A stretch of DNA of 64,000 nt from Omphalotus guepiniiformis (GCA_028554645.1 JAQOOI010000073.1:248001-312000); one strand, 5' to 3'; positions 53,423-63,404 are shown, counted from the first letter of the stretch. Made by a program: numbers and translations. Notes: generated by a model not told the origin, from the letters alone.

Positions 53423-56400
53423 TTACTGAAAGATCTTCGGCTTCGATATCCAGTGCTTCGCGTCGTATACTGAAACGTCCGCGTGAATTTCACCATCTAG
53501 GTCTGCTTGATCGTGTTCTACGGATAAATCTTCTTCTTCTTCTTCTAGACCTTGTTCAATTCTCAACAAGCCATCTTCTGACAAACCAATCAACTCACTT
53601 AGGTTCTCAGGGAGTTCAATGTGCGACCTTGGCCAATATGGAATTACGCGGAAGGCTCCGATTTTATTCTGGAACACCGCACCATTTAGGTCTGCCACAA
53701 TGTAACTGCCACCTGTGGTACGCCTGAGTACTACCATAGGTCCTAAATAGCGCGGCTTCGTTTTAGAGTTCAAAGATTTTTCAATCTGAGTATTCCTAAC
53801 TAATACCAAACTACCTGGCTTAAACGCGTAGTCTTTAATAACATACTTATACTCTTTTTCGAACTTCAACAACCGTGACCTTTTCTCGCGTGTTACGCGT
53901 TCCCGCAATTCAACTACGTGCTTCGCGTGCTTAGCCAATGCTTTCGCCCGTAGTCCAATTAGTTCCGCGTCACTTATGAAATGATCAGGATATTCTACAA
54001 GCCATGTTGCCTCAACGATATCAAAAGGTAGCGAGGGGTGCGCCCCAGTTACTGCGAAGAATGGGGAGCACCCAAATCTCTTTCTTATGGTACACCTATC
54101 AGCCCACATTACTAAGTAGAAATAGTAAAACCATTTTGAATCGTCACCTCCCGCGGCCTTTATGAGACTGTGTCGCACATCATAATGCGCGTGTTCCACG
54201 ATACCGTTGGCTTGGGAGTTATAAGGTGATATGCGAATACCGCGCACGCCATATTTCTTCTCTAACCATTCCAACGCCTTTAGAAAAGGTCCGCCATTAT
54301 CTGTTACTATCTCTATAAGACAGCCCCAGCGGCATATAATTTCTTCCCACAACCACTGCCCAATCGCTCTTGCGGACTCTGCTTTCAACGGTCTTCCTTC
54401 CATCCAGCCGGTTAACGCGCACCTACCATGTACAATCAGCTTGTAGCCATTTGACGCCGGCATATACATGGTGTCAGCGTGAATTTTCTGAAAGATTGAC
54501 GGTGTCTTCGTCTCGGTAGGAGGAATCCTGATCTTTGTCTTTTGTCTTATTTGGCACGTATGACAGGTCTTCACATACTCATAGATGTCTTTCTCCATTT
54601 CAGGCCACCAAAAGCGTTCCATAAGTAAGGATTTAGTAGCGAAGAAGCCGCGGTGCCCTAGATTATCATGACAAGCATGGATCATGGCGATGCGACGCGA
54701 CTTTTCAACTACCAGCTTATGTTTTGCCTCGATTCCACGTCGATAGAGTTTTCCGTCTTGTATAAAGAAGTTCCGCGCTAATCTTAAAAAGTTCTTGAAG
54801 CGTTTGTTATTCTCATAGCCTACAGGCCTCTTAGAAGTGTCTGTTAGCCATTTGAAAACCCCCGCGACTGTTTTATCTTGGTTTATCGCTCCCTTCGATC
54901 GTTTAGACTCATCATACTCTGTTTCGTCAATATGCTCTGGTGGCTCCTCGAGTTCTGGTACTTCACTAGCCAAGTTCGCGGCTACAAACTGTTTTACTTC
55001 TGGTATGTCGCGGAACTCTCGTTCTTGCTTATAAGCACGCGTCAATTCTTCCTTAAAGTCGTCTACTGACGCGGCTAAACCAGTCATATAATTACTTTTC
55101 CATTCTTCTTTCTCATCAACTAATATGTGTGCGTAACCATGCTTAGAGTCGATCTTATCTACAAACTCCTCTAATTTGTAGGGTTCTTGAACTTCACCAT
55201 CTTCAGGATTGTCATACTCATCATCACCTACTTGCTTATCCCGCCGTGATAGTCCATCAGGTCCGTGAACCTTGCCTGGTACGTGCTTCAGTTTAAAATG
55301 AAACATCATGATCGACTCTATCCACCTATTTATCGCGGCGTTTGGCATTTGATCAGGATGCTCTAACATGCCTTTAATGTACTTCGCGTCAGTTTCGATT
55401 ATAAGGTTGCGAATACCAAACAACCAATACTGGCACGCTCGTAACGCGCGATACAAACCAAACAACTCCCGTTTCGGCTGTGAAAACCTAGCTTCGCGAT
55501 CACTTAGTGTAATCGAACCGAATCTGGAGTAGAACCTTCGTCGCGGATTCTCTGGATCCACTTGACAAATATAGAACCCAACCGCTTTCCACGACGTATC
55601 TACTGCCAATATAACAGGGTCTTCCACATCATACTTTAGTGGTCGTAATGCCTTGCTATTCTTTACTGCCTCTTTCAACTTTGCCAACGCGTCACTTTGC
55701 TCTTGTCGCCATTCGAACGGAATATCTTTACGCGTAAATCGGGTTAAAGGCTCCGCGATCTTTGCATAGTCTTTGACGAACATTCTTACTAGTCCCGCGG
55801 TGCCTAAGAATGGTCTTATATCCTTCTCTTCTAGGATATTCTCAGGTCCACCCCAGTTGGTAATAGTTTTCGCTCGTTCCGGGTCGATCTCTCTTCCTTC
55901 TCGTGTACACCTATGTCCGACCACGGTAATCTCGCTTTTACACAATACAGCTTTGGGGCCTGAGAAAGTCCCACCACAGTACTTCATTCTTTGAATGACC
56001 CTATTCATATTGGTGAAATGTTCCCAAATAAACCTCCGTATCCCACCATTACCAGGAATGGTCTCGTACGTACCATCTTCACTTTGATAAGTCGTTTCAG
56101 GACCGCGTACAGGAACATCATCGATGTATGGTTGCGTAAACTCCGGGATCTCTTCTTGTAATATGTGTGTTACATCATCGTGGAAGATTGGTACTGAATT
56201 TGTCCATCCCATCGGTAGTGTTACTAACCTCAGGGCTCCAAAGGGAGTCTGGAATGTAGTTAAGTCTCGCGATGCTATTGCCAACTCTCTTTCATCATAG
56301 CCAACATATAAATCTAGAATTCCTCCACAAGCTCTACCACAGAATTTCTCCGCGAGCTCTTCAGTAGCAGGCGGTATACCAGAATGTGCTATTGTTACCG

Positions 56401-57370
56401 CGTTCAACGGTTCCAGACTATGTACTAGTCGAATACTCTTTCCGTCTTTCTTTAACACCGCGAACCACTTCGATCGGTAAGACGAGTTCGATGGTTCGTA
56501 AACTCCCGCGTCAATCTTTCGTCTAACTGCCGCGCATACTTCATTAAAAATACCAGGGGGAATAGGAATGTTCCTCTCAACCCAAGGTGTATGAGGTATC
56601 ACTGGCATCTCTACAGAAGGAAAGAAATCGGTTCTGAATCTTCCGCGTTCACTGTCGTCCCACGCGAATCCTTTCTCTTGCTGCATCATCATATGATGCA
56701 TCAACTTCCGTTCTTCTGGCCAAAGGAACTCTTCCTTATGTATCTCGTCTATTATCTCTTTACGTTCCTGAGTATACCTACCAGTCGGCGTGAATTCTGG
56801 AGGATTAGGCGAAAGCTGCGGCATATCAGCCAATGGATCTCCTTTAATCTCTCTTATGATTCTAAACTTCGATGGTAAATCTCCTAGAACAGGGCGTGTT
56901 TTCAACGCGACAGGTTTGTATTTCTTCCCTGCCAAGATACTAACTGGTTCGTAATGTTCCTTCCACAGCCGCGACGCGTGCCTCCTCACTTGATCTTTCA
57001 TATCAGGGGATACATCAAGCATCGCGATGCTCCTTACATCAAACAGGGGAATTTGTTGTAACTCTTCTACGCCGTCTTCTAGCTCTACTTCTTGCACCGT
57101 GAAATTTGCTTGAGAGTACGCGGCAGGATTTTGCGCTCCATACACCGAACTCAAATAGGATCTCAATACGGGTTTCGTCGTTTCTTTATCACTTTTTAGA
57201 TCAATATACTTCTCCGCGGCAGATAAGTATAGATCGCGTAACTCTCGCTTCTCAAACTTTGATTTTTGCTCTTCGTTTATATCTGCAAATACTACATCAC
57301 TTATGCCAATGGGAATACCTTCGTCATTTAATTCAAAAACCACCGCGGCTTCTCCTTGATCTGGGATCAA
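53423..57370 (-). CDS. Gypsy-2 Pol: reverse transcriptase, RNase H, integrase
   Basis: 1315 open codons without a clear ATG start; the frame extends upstream (FFSSFEELIPDQGE) into the protease gene at the slippery site. The RT has WFAVLKKDGKSIRLVHSLEP and the catalytic PYIDD (about residue 390). RNase H has LAVDTSWKAVGFY. The integrase has HACHDNLGHRG and CHTCQ, DDE residues (IHADTMY, VTDNGGPF, NSQANGIVEHAH) and a GPY/F-like module (RYLGPMVVLRR). There is no chromodomain. It is closely homologous to Gypsy-1 Pol but clearly diverged, with GCG-rich codon use. Confidence 0.94.
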   Translation of the reverse strand: MIPDQGEAAVVFELNDEGIPIGISDVVFADINEEQKSKFEKRELRDLYLSAAEKYIDLKSDKETTKPVLRSYLSSVYGAQNPAAYSQANFTVQEVELEDGVEELQQIPLFDVRSIAMLDVSPDMKDQVRRHASRLWKEHYEPVSILAGKKYKPVALKTRPVLGDLPSKFRIIREIKGDPLADMPQLSPNPPEFTPTGRYTQERKEIIDEIHKEEFLWPEERKLMHHMMMQQEKGFAWDDSERGRFRTDFFPSVEMPVIPHTPWVERNIPIPPGIFNEVCAAVRRKIDAGVYEPSNSSYRSKWFAVLKKDGKSIRLVHSLEPLNAVTIAHSGIPPATEELAEKFCGRACGGILDLYVGYDERELAIASRDLTTFQTPFGALRLVTLPMGWTNSVPIFHDDVTHILQEEIPEFTQPYIDDVPVRGPETTYQSEDGTYETIPGNGGIRRFIWEHFTNMNRVIQRMKYCGGTFSGPKAVLCKSEITVVGHRCTREGREIDPERAKTITNWGGPENILEEKDIRPFLGTAGLVRMFVKDYAKIAEPLTRFTRKDIPFEWRQEQSDALAKLKEAVKNSKALRPLKYDVEDPVILAVDTSWKAVGFYICQVDPENPRRRFYSRFGSITLSDREARFSQPKRELFGLYRALRACQYWLFGIRNLIIETDAKYIKGMLEHPDQMPNAAINRWIESIMMFHFKLKHVPGKVHGPDGLSRRDKQVGDDEYDNPEDGEVQEPYKLEEFVDKIDSKHGYAHILVDEKEEWKSNYMTGLAASVDDFKEELTRAYKQEREFRDIPEVKQFVAANLASEVPELEEPPEHIDETEYDESKRSKGAINQDKTVAGVFKWLTDTSKRPVGYENNKRFKNFLRLARNFFIQDGKLYRRGIEAKHKLVVEKSRRIAMIHACHDNLGHRGFFATKSLLMERFWWPEMEKDIYEYVKTCHTCQIRQKTKIRIPPTETKTPSIFQKIHADTMYMPASNGYKLIVHGRCALTGWMEGRPLKAESARAIGQWLWEEIICRWGCLIEIVTDNGGPFLKALEWLEKKYGVRGIRISPYNSQANGIVEHAHYDVRHSLIKAAGGDDSKWFYYFYLVMWADRCTIRKRFGCSPFFAVTGAHPSLPFDIVEATWLVEYPDHFISDAELIGLRAKALAKHAKHVVELRERVTREKRSRLLKFEKEYKYVIKDYAFKPGSLVLVRNTQIEKSLNSKTKPRYLGPMVVLRRTTGGSYIVADLNGAVFQNKIGAFRVIPYWPRSHIELPENLSELIGLSEDGLLRIEQGLEEEEEDLSVEHDQADLDGEIHADVSVYDAKHWISKPKIFQ

Positions 57371-58572
57371 TTCCTCGAAGCTGCTGAAAAACCCTGAGTC
57401 TGTTCCTTGTCTTTACTTATAGGTACAGAACCTTTCCCTCGCTCATAGGTAGGTACAACAGCTCGCTTCTTAGTGTTAGGGTCCTGAATAACGAGGTCCT
57501 GCGTTCCATCTGCATGATTATCCACTAAACTCTCCGTGATCGTGTCAAAAGGCCGTCCCAGTAGCAATTCATACGCGGGGTCTCGAATTACGTGTACTTG
57601 TAAGTACACGGTGATTCCGCCTAGTAAGAATGGTACATTACGCGCCAATCCCAAAGACTTCTCAACACCCTTGTTAGCCGATTGCATAAAGATTACTATG
57701 TCCGGGTCCCACGATAAACCTGCTTCGCGAGCTCTTTTCTCCGATGTAGAGATAATCTGTGAACCCGAGTCTAGTAGACTTTCGATCTTCGCGGTACCAT
57801 TTACCAAAGGATACACGCATCGAAGCGACTCTGAATCTCTTGCCACGTAGATCTGAATTGGGTTATCTTTGCTTCCCAGGCTTTCCACGTACTGTTCAAC
57901 TGGATCACTAATCACAACCGCTCCTGCTGGAAGGTCTCCTTCCGCCTGTTTCAGAACAAAAACTTCCGCGGTGACATTAAGGTCAGCTAACGCGACTGTA
58001 TTTGCTGTTACGTGAACCTCTCCTACATTTTCCTCACTAAAAGGTAATAGGGGGCTTTTGGCTAGGATCTCTCTCAAACCTCCCGCGGTCTCTTCAGGCT
58101 TCAATTTGACTCTTGACTTGATTGTTCCTCTGAGTGAAATTTCTGATTCCACTACTGTTTCTTCCGCGTTAGGATGTTTAGTTAAAGGAATAACAGGAGA
58201 CTCCGCGGCCTTCTCATTCCTTGTCTTCCAAATTATCCCCCTCGGGTTCTCTAACCGCTCTTTCTGAGCTTTCAGTTTCTCTTGCACAGTTGGCGAATAC
58301 GACACATCAGGTACGTTTGCGTAAGGAACCTCTGGTACGCGGCTCTTCTTCACTACGGTAGGTAGTGGAGGCATCTCGACACCATCGAATCTCAAACGTT
58401 TTTCTTTCCTGACTAACTCCTTATACTTATCTTTCTCTAGGCTCGCGTCCTTTTCAGGTTCCGCGTCCTTTTCTTTCCACAACCGTCGTTCATTACCCTT
58501 GTTTTCAGTATCATTCTCAGGTGCCGCGGTCCTAACAGGATTTTTCTCTTTTGTAGGGGCCTGGCTTTCCAT
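57367..58572 (-). CDS. Gypsy-2 aspartic protease ORF
   Basis: 401 codons from the first ATG; the frame is open upstream into gag, so expression as a fusion is likely. The N-terminal half is Lys/Glu-rich (RRLWKEKDAEPEKDAS). The C-terminal part is retropepsin-like: SLLDSGSQIISTSEK (D-S-G), LGGITVYLQVHVI and YELLLGRPFD. Its stop overlaps the pol frame, and the heptamer GGGTTTT lies 18 nt before it. Confidence 0.88.
   Translation of the reverse strand: MESQAPTKEKNPVRTAAPENDTENKGNERRLWKEKDAEPEKDASLEKDKYKELVRKEKRLRFDGVEMPPLPTVVKKSRVPEVPYANVPDVSYSPTVQEKLKAQKERLENPRGIIWKTRNEKAAESPVIPLTKHPNAEETVVESEISLRGTIKSRVKLKPEETAGGLREILAKSPLLPFSEENVGEVHVTANTVALADLNVTAEVFVLKQAEGDLPAGAVVISDPVEQYVESLGSKDNPIQIYVARDSESLRCVYPLVNGTAKIESLLDSGSQIISTSEKRAREAGLSWDPDIVIFMQSANKGVEKSLGLARNVPFLLGGITVYLQVHVIRDPAYELLLGRPFDTITESLVDNHADGTQDLVIQDPNTKKRAVVPTYERGKGSVPISKDKEQTQGFSAASRN
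57388..57394 (-). promoter_or_regulatory. Gypsy-2 PR/Pol -1 frameshift heptamer GGGTTTT
   Basis: The protease frame reads CAG GGT TTT TCA, giving G-GGT-TTT. Pol is in the -1 frame and open across it. The protease stop (57367-57369) follows after 18 nt. Confidence 0.7.
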
Positions 58573-58580
58573 CCTCGAAC

Positions 58581-60344
58581 TTACCGAAAACCCTCCTCGA
58601 ACCTTCCTTTCTCATTGTTACTAACTGCCACGTTACTTATTGAATCTCTTGCCGACCCTCGAATATAGGCCGCGCTGAGATTGGATTCTAACACCCTTTC
58701 TTGAGCACGCTTCGCCTCTTCATATTCTTGCCAAACTCTAGTGTACTGTTTATTGTACGACTCGACCTCCTCTAGTTGCATCTGTAGTACCTCAACCTGA
58801 GAAGCTTGTACTTTCTTTTCAGACAGTCTTCGATCCACAAAGTCTTTCTGAGGAGGCCCATTTGGAGCTTTCTGTGCTACTGGCTCTCCATCTGGCATAC
58901 AAGTGATCCCTTCTTTCAAAATGATCTTTCCATCATCTACGTACTGCTTGCGTACCATACATTGCCCTGCCATATGTCCGTTTAAGCCACAGAACCAACA
59001 CGTCGCAGCTCGAAAGTAGTCGGGACGGTTGTCATTCAACGCGGTTCTCCCGTAGTCCCGCGGCGCCATATAGGGTATACGTTCTGGATGCCTGGTACCG
59101 CTACTCGTTCCAGGTGCCGCGAGCTTTAATTGCTCTAGCAGTTTACCCATCATTTCTTCCTCTCTCGCGGCTCTCTGGGTAAGGTTCTTTGTTTGAATCG
59201 TGATTAGATCTTTCAATTCCGCCACCCATCCTTCCGTTTGCTCATGCTTCACTTTTTCTACTTTCTTTCCTCTATCTTCCTTCGCGGACCTTACGTTCCC
59301 AAGACTAATTACTTCCTCAACCTGAGATCTCGCGTTAAATTCTGCCTCGTCCAGAATCTCTTCTGCTGTATAGGCATCATCTCGCGGTCTAGCTTCTGCA
59401 GGTGGGTTCGCACGCTTTTGTAACTTCAAAGTCAACGTGATGGATCTCCAAAATTCATCTTCAAACATTCCGCGGAGGACTCTGACAATTTCTCTGTTAG
59501 TATACAACGCGGTCGTAGTGTAGTGCTTAAGGAACGGCCGTAGGGTATTCCTCATTCTTAATACATCTTCGAGATCTTCCATCGTTATATTCTTATACTT
59601 CTTCGCGGCTCTTTCAAATTTTGCGAAGGAGAAAGTTCCCTCGTCCGATCCTCCATCATAACTCTTCAAAATCTCGTCGCGGAACTCGATAAACGTCCCT
59701 TCCTCTTTCTCGTACGTAGGCAACGCCTTCCATTGTTCTCTTATAGTTGCGGGTAGGTAACGCAACGCGACTGATTTCTTATCCGCTTCTTCCTCTATTT
59801 TGAAATCTTGGATAATATCCTCAATCTCCCCCAGATAGTCTCTGACGTCGTCTACATCATGATCGCGACGCAAATCTGGTGCTCCACGTTCTCTTCTCCT
59901 CGGAATCTTATCCATAGCCGGCATTTTTATGATATTTTCTTGAATTATAGGTAAATTAGGTGCAGAGTTCGGTGAAATATGTAAATCAAATAGAAGTGTG
60001 TGGACTTCGGATAGTTCCTCGTCCGAATGAGAATGTCTATCAATAGTTGGTGGGACTACTGAGTTTCGACGCGACGGTGGGTCTGGCCTAGGAAATTGAA
60101 TTGAAGTACCTTCTCCGTAATCAGATAGTTCTTCGTCAAAGTTCCGCGACTGTCTAATACTCGAATCTTCCGCGTCAACTACGTTAATCGATTCTCGGGG
60201 TTGAGCAACAACTTCAGGATGTGACTTCCTGTAGCTACTAACTCTTTTGATTGCCTTTGCACGTGCTAACGACTCTCTGGTATTCTCTACCGTTGAAGGC
60301 CGTGAACTTCGCCTAGACGTTTTGTCTGATTGTTGGTTAGACAA
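58581..60344 (-). CDS. Gypsy-2 Gag
   Basis: 587 codons from ATG (MSNQQSDKTSRRSSRP). An N-terminal basic and acidic region leads to a capsid-like helical core (VDDVRDYLGEIEDIIQDFKI, LPATIREQWKALPTYE) and a zinc knuckle CWFCGLNGHMAGQC (C-x2-C-x4-H-x4-C). A C-terminal helical segment follows (ESYNKQYTRVWQEYEEAKRA). The ATG lies only 68 nt from the primer-binding site, unlike in Gypsy-1. The frame ends EEGFR with TAA three nt after the heptamer GGGTTTT. Confidence 0.9.
   Translation of the reverse strand: MSNQQSDKTSRRSSRPSTVENTRESLARAKAIKRVSSYRKSHPEVVAQPRESINVVDAEDSSIRQSRNFDEELSDYGEGTSIQFPRPDPPSRRNSVVPPTIDRHSHSDEELSEVHTLLFDLHISPNSAPNLPIIQENIIKMPAMDKIPRRRERGAPDLRRDHDVDDVRDYLGEIEDIIQDFKIEEEADKKSVALRYLPATIREQWKALPTYEKEEGTFIEFRDEILKSYDGGSDEGTFSFAKFERAAKKYKNITMEDLEDVLRMRNTLRPFLKHYTTTALYTNREIVRVLRGMFEDEFWRSITLTLKLQKRANPPAEARPRDDAYTAEEILDEAEFNARSQVEEVISLGNVRSAKEDRGKKVEKVKHEQTEGWVAELKDLITIQTKNLTQRAAREEEMMGKLLEQLKLAAPGTSSGTRHPERIPYMAPRDYGRTALNDNRPDYFRAATCWFCGLNGHMAGQCMVRKQYVDDGKIILKEGITCMPDGEPVAQKAPNGPPQKDFVDRRLSEKKVQASQVEVLQMQLEEVESYNKQYTRVWQEYEEAKRAQERVLESNLSAAYIRGSARDSISNVAVSNNEKGRFEEGFR
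58587..58593 (-). promoter_or_regulatory. Gypsy-2 Gag/PR -1 frameshift heptamer GGGTTTT
   Basis: The gag frame reads GAG GGT TTT CGG TAA, so G-GGT-TTT lies one codon before the stop. The protease frame is -1 and open through the site (TTT TCG GTA AGT TCG). Confidence 0.75.
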
Positions 60345-60411
60345 CCGCGACTATAACTCTTCGGTCTCGTACGAAACCTAAAACACTTCACTTAGTTTAT
60401 TAATCAGAAAC

Positions 60412-60429
60412 CCCTCGCGGTGGGCTCCA
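60412..60429 (-). other. Gypsy-2 primer-binding site
   Basis: The minus strand TGGAGCCCACCGCGAGGG starts two nt inside the 5' LTR and is identical to that of Gypsy-1 over 18 nt. Confidence 0.8.
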
Positions 60430-60431
60430 GA

Positions 60432-61670
60432 TGATGTGCTTGGTATGGGGTATGAATGAGAAGAAGTGCTAACTAACTCGAATGAATCTATCAAGCACTC
60501 AAAACACACACACAACACACAAAGACTTTTAAGTTCGTGGGGTTTGGGGGACTAACAAACTCTGTGAAGCGAATAAGGTTGTTGTAAGAGGAACGCGGAG
60601 ACACAGTCAAAACCGACGCGGCACAGATAACTCTATGCTACACACCACTCAAACGAACTAACGCGTAACTTTAACAAATCACCGCGACCAGTGACTACAA
60701 ACGATACAACAACCAGACGATTGTTGGGAGATGCCAGACGACTTCTCACTTAGTGGAGTTGGGTATAGGAGGATTTCAGAACTGCCAGACGACGAGTTCA
60801 ACGAGTGACCAGACGATCCACTCTTATTCGCACTACACACACAGGCTCCGCGGTACCAGACGATCCCGCTTGTAAACACTTAGGCACACTGACTTATGAA
60901 CTAACGCGACGGTTAACACTTTAAAACTTCTAATCACTCAGAGGGACTTAAGCTTTTCCACACACAAATGCTATTAGCTCTATGGGGGGCTCGGGAACCT
61001 GTCCTTCCTTGCCCAGGTTCTATTTCTTATATACAGTATCTCTATTTACATAGTACAAACAAATGTCGCGATACTTGACAGTTATGAGATATATGGTGCA
61101 TATGGTGCACCGCGTAAGGTAGGGATGAAGTATAGTACGCGGTAACAGGGTATCCTATATCGGGTTATAATCTTGCCGCTTTTAGAAAGTATCGCGGTAG
61201 TTCGCTAACGCTGTGTCTCCTTACGGGTTCTACTTCCGCGTCGTCGGAAGTACTTCGTGTTACATCGTACGTCTAGACCCTTCTGTGGCTCAACAGTGGT
61301 CATTAGATATGACTAGTGCACGGAGCTACTGCTACCTGGTTTCTAAGTCTGGCCTTCTGAGTAGTGCCGCGGTACCTCGTTACCTACGCGTTGGTTTATA
61401 CAGTATTGGGGCCATCAAGTTATACACGTCGGACCTTAGAACAAGTGCCGCGACGCTTTACTTGAGTGCATACTTAGGTAATACCTACACTGAGAAGACC
61501 CATTTAGTGCCGTTCTACAGTCTTGTACACCTTTGTACACATATACTAGTGGTTGAATGTGCGTAATACGCCGCGGAACTTAGGACTATACAGTGTACTT
61601 AGTAGGTTTGTACTGGAGTGATCAATCCCGCGAGGCCGAAAATGGTAGTGGTATTCCCGCGGTCGTATCA
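60432..61670 (-). repeat. Gypsy-2 5' LTR
   Basis: 1239 bp; no difference from the left LTR was noticed. A TATATAAGAAATA box at 61021-61033 (minus strand) is the likely promoter element. Confidence 0.95.
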
Positions 61671-63289
61671 ACGTGTTGTCGTCTATGTTGAGACCCATTA
61701 TTCTTTCCAACGTCCTTCGTTCAATGCAGCGCAGCCTATGAAAATGTGACGGGGGCATTCCACCTACACATACCTGCGGACTACCAGTTTCTAGCATCCG
61801 ATGCAGCATACACTCAAGGTACTTCAGAGACGCGCAAGATTGAGACAAGAAGAAAATACCTTGCGGCACAGCTTGATAACACCCTTTTCGAAGTCATGAA
61901 GATGGAGGTTGCCATGGGTATCGAACGTCGGTGGGAGCCTACATCGCCGGAGTACAAGGAAGCCCTGAAGTACATGAGACATCGTGAATATCAGCGAGCA
62001 TTGGAGAATTTACACAAGCTGGTGGTTTTCCGCCTTTTTGAACTTCATAAAATGAATCTATCACAAACCGGTGTGCACTATTTTTTATTTCCTCCCCATT
62101 ATTTATCACTAATGTCAGCAAGGAAAGGCTACAAGCTTCGTACGCATCTCTCACACGCACTTCAACGGCGTTCGAAGACTATACAAAAAGCCGTCAAATT
62201 GTACAACAAGGCCGCAGTGGCCATTGGCCGGGACACTCTCGACTGGTCAAAAGTCTCACACTACTCATTTCTCGATCAGTTCAACATTCTCCGCGATACT
62301 CGTCACGATGTAACCCAAAAGCCCTGGGCAGACCCCGTAAAGCGATCACTCATGAAAACTTATCGACGCGTTGCACGAGCCCAGGAAGAAATTGAACGCC
62401 TCAACGTTGAGCTTCGAAGGTAAAGGAACAACTTCTTATGCCACGATTGGCAGACGACTTGACTAAATATTTATTTAGACTACACACATCCATCGTTGAC
62501 GAGGATAGGCAGTTCGACGCCGTTCTCGAACGTCTTCAGAACAGTCCAATTCATGGCCCGGTCTCTGATTATATTGAAAGGCGTCGCGCCGTCAACGTAC
62601 TACATTTGCAACGCATGCGGCAAACATATTCACTGGCCGGCTTCACTGGAGTGCCTGGACCAGGTGTCAGAAAAGTGCCAGCCTCTCCGACTTCACCCAC
62701 CTCTTTGCGGCATCAGCTTTCTTCGATCGAGATTTCAAACCTTGTCAATAACTTCAACACATCCACGCCCTCGACACTCGACATTTCTGCCTCTTTACCA
62801 CGACGATCTTCGGGAGACAGACCATCAGACCACCCTTCCGAAACTGATGGAACAACTGACTCGCCAGTAATCTTAGCCGCTCCAACTCTGGCCCCCCTAG
62901 CGCAACCACCCGCTCATCCCGTATTCACTGAACCGCCGGCACCTTACATAGCAGCAACAGACTCCAGTTTCACACCACTTTCAACCGTCGTTGCCCATCT
63001 GCTCAATCCCCCTACCTCCTCCGCCTCAACACTTTCATCGCCGTCGTCATTGTCGGCTATTACCACCCATAGCACCCGGTCATGCGGTACAGATCTTAGC
63101 CTCCAGACCCATAGCTCACCCCGGGTCCCATCACCAATTACGCGGGTCCAACAGACGCCACCTGCACCACGCACATTCTTGGCTAACGACGAAGACAGAT
63201 CAGATACCGACGACGATGATGCGAATGATGATGAATTCACGCACGGTGCAGGTCGTATGGTTGATTTCATGACAAACTTAGCACTATAG
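61671..63289 (+). pseudogene. KDZ transposase, C-terminal part
   Basis: The intron broken by Gypsy-2 resumes at 61675 and ends TTCAATGCAG at 61729. The exon from 61730 reads AAYENVTGAFHLHIPADY, then KIETRRKYLAAQLDNTLFEV, RWEPTSPEYKEA, an intron at about 62071-62131, GYKLRTHLSHALQRRSKTIQ and KAVKLYNKAAVAIG, all typical of the KDZ C-terminal domain. A short intron precedes LHTSIVDEDRQFDAVLERLQ. The end is a long Ser/Thr/Pro-rich disordered tail finishing in an acidic run and GRMVDFMTNLAL. No stop was seen in this part. Confidence 0.85.
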
Positions 63290-63404
63290 AATATAGGCCA
63301 CATTGACTAGCATTCTCATACACTTACGTTCTTACGAAATCACAATCTACATTGATATCCTGTTGAATAGAGCAAATGGAAGCGTTGAAAACAATACAGT
63401 TTGA

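Larger units (their letters stand above)
47319..61670 (-). mobile_element. Gypsy-2: 14.35 kb Ty3/Gypsy retrotransposon with two antisense genes
   Basis: 1239 bp LTRs (47319-48557 and 60432-61670) appear identical by eye, with TGAT...ATCA ends. The target duplication is a perfect 4 bp ACGT (47315-47318, 61671-61674). Internal order matches Gypsy-1: on the minus strand gag, protease, pol; on the plus strand two spliced genes between pol and the 3' LTR. The element is dense in CGCG throughout. It sits inside a KDZ intron, 6 nt past the donor. Confidence 0.94.
30354..63289 (+). mobile_element. KDZ (Kyakuja-Dileera-Zisupton) transposon, split by two Gypsy insertions
   Basis: A KDZ transposase gene occupies 30354-31894, 46622-47312 and 61730-63289; everything between is two LTR retrotransposons. 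Removing each element with one 4 bp duplication restores one reading frame. The coordinates here cover only the coding extent; terminal repeats were not identified and the right end may lie beyond the window. Confidence 0.85.

Noticed and set aside
57368..57370. Independent translation start for Gypsy-2 Pol at this point
   Set aside because: The triplet is TTG, not ATG, and the frame is open upstream into the slippery site, so -1 fusion is the better explanation.
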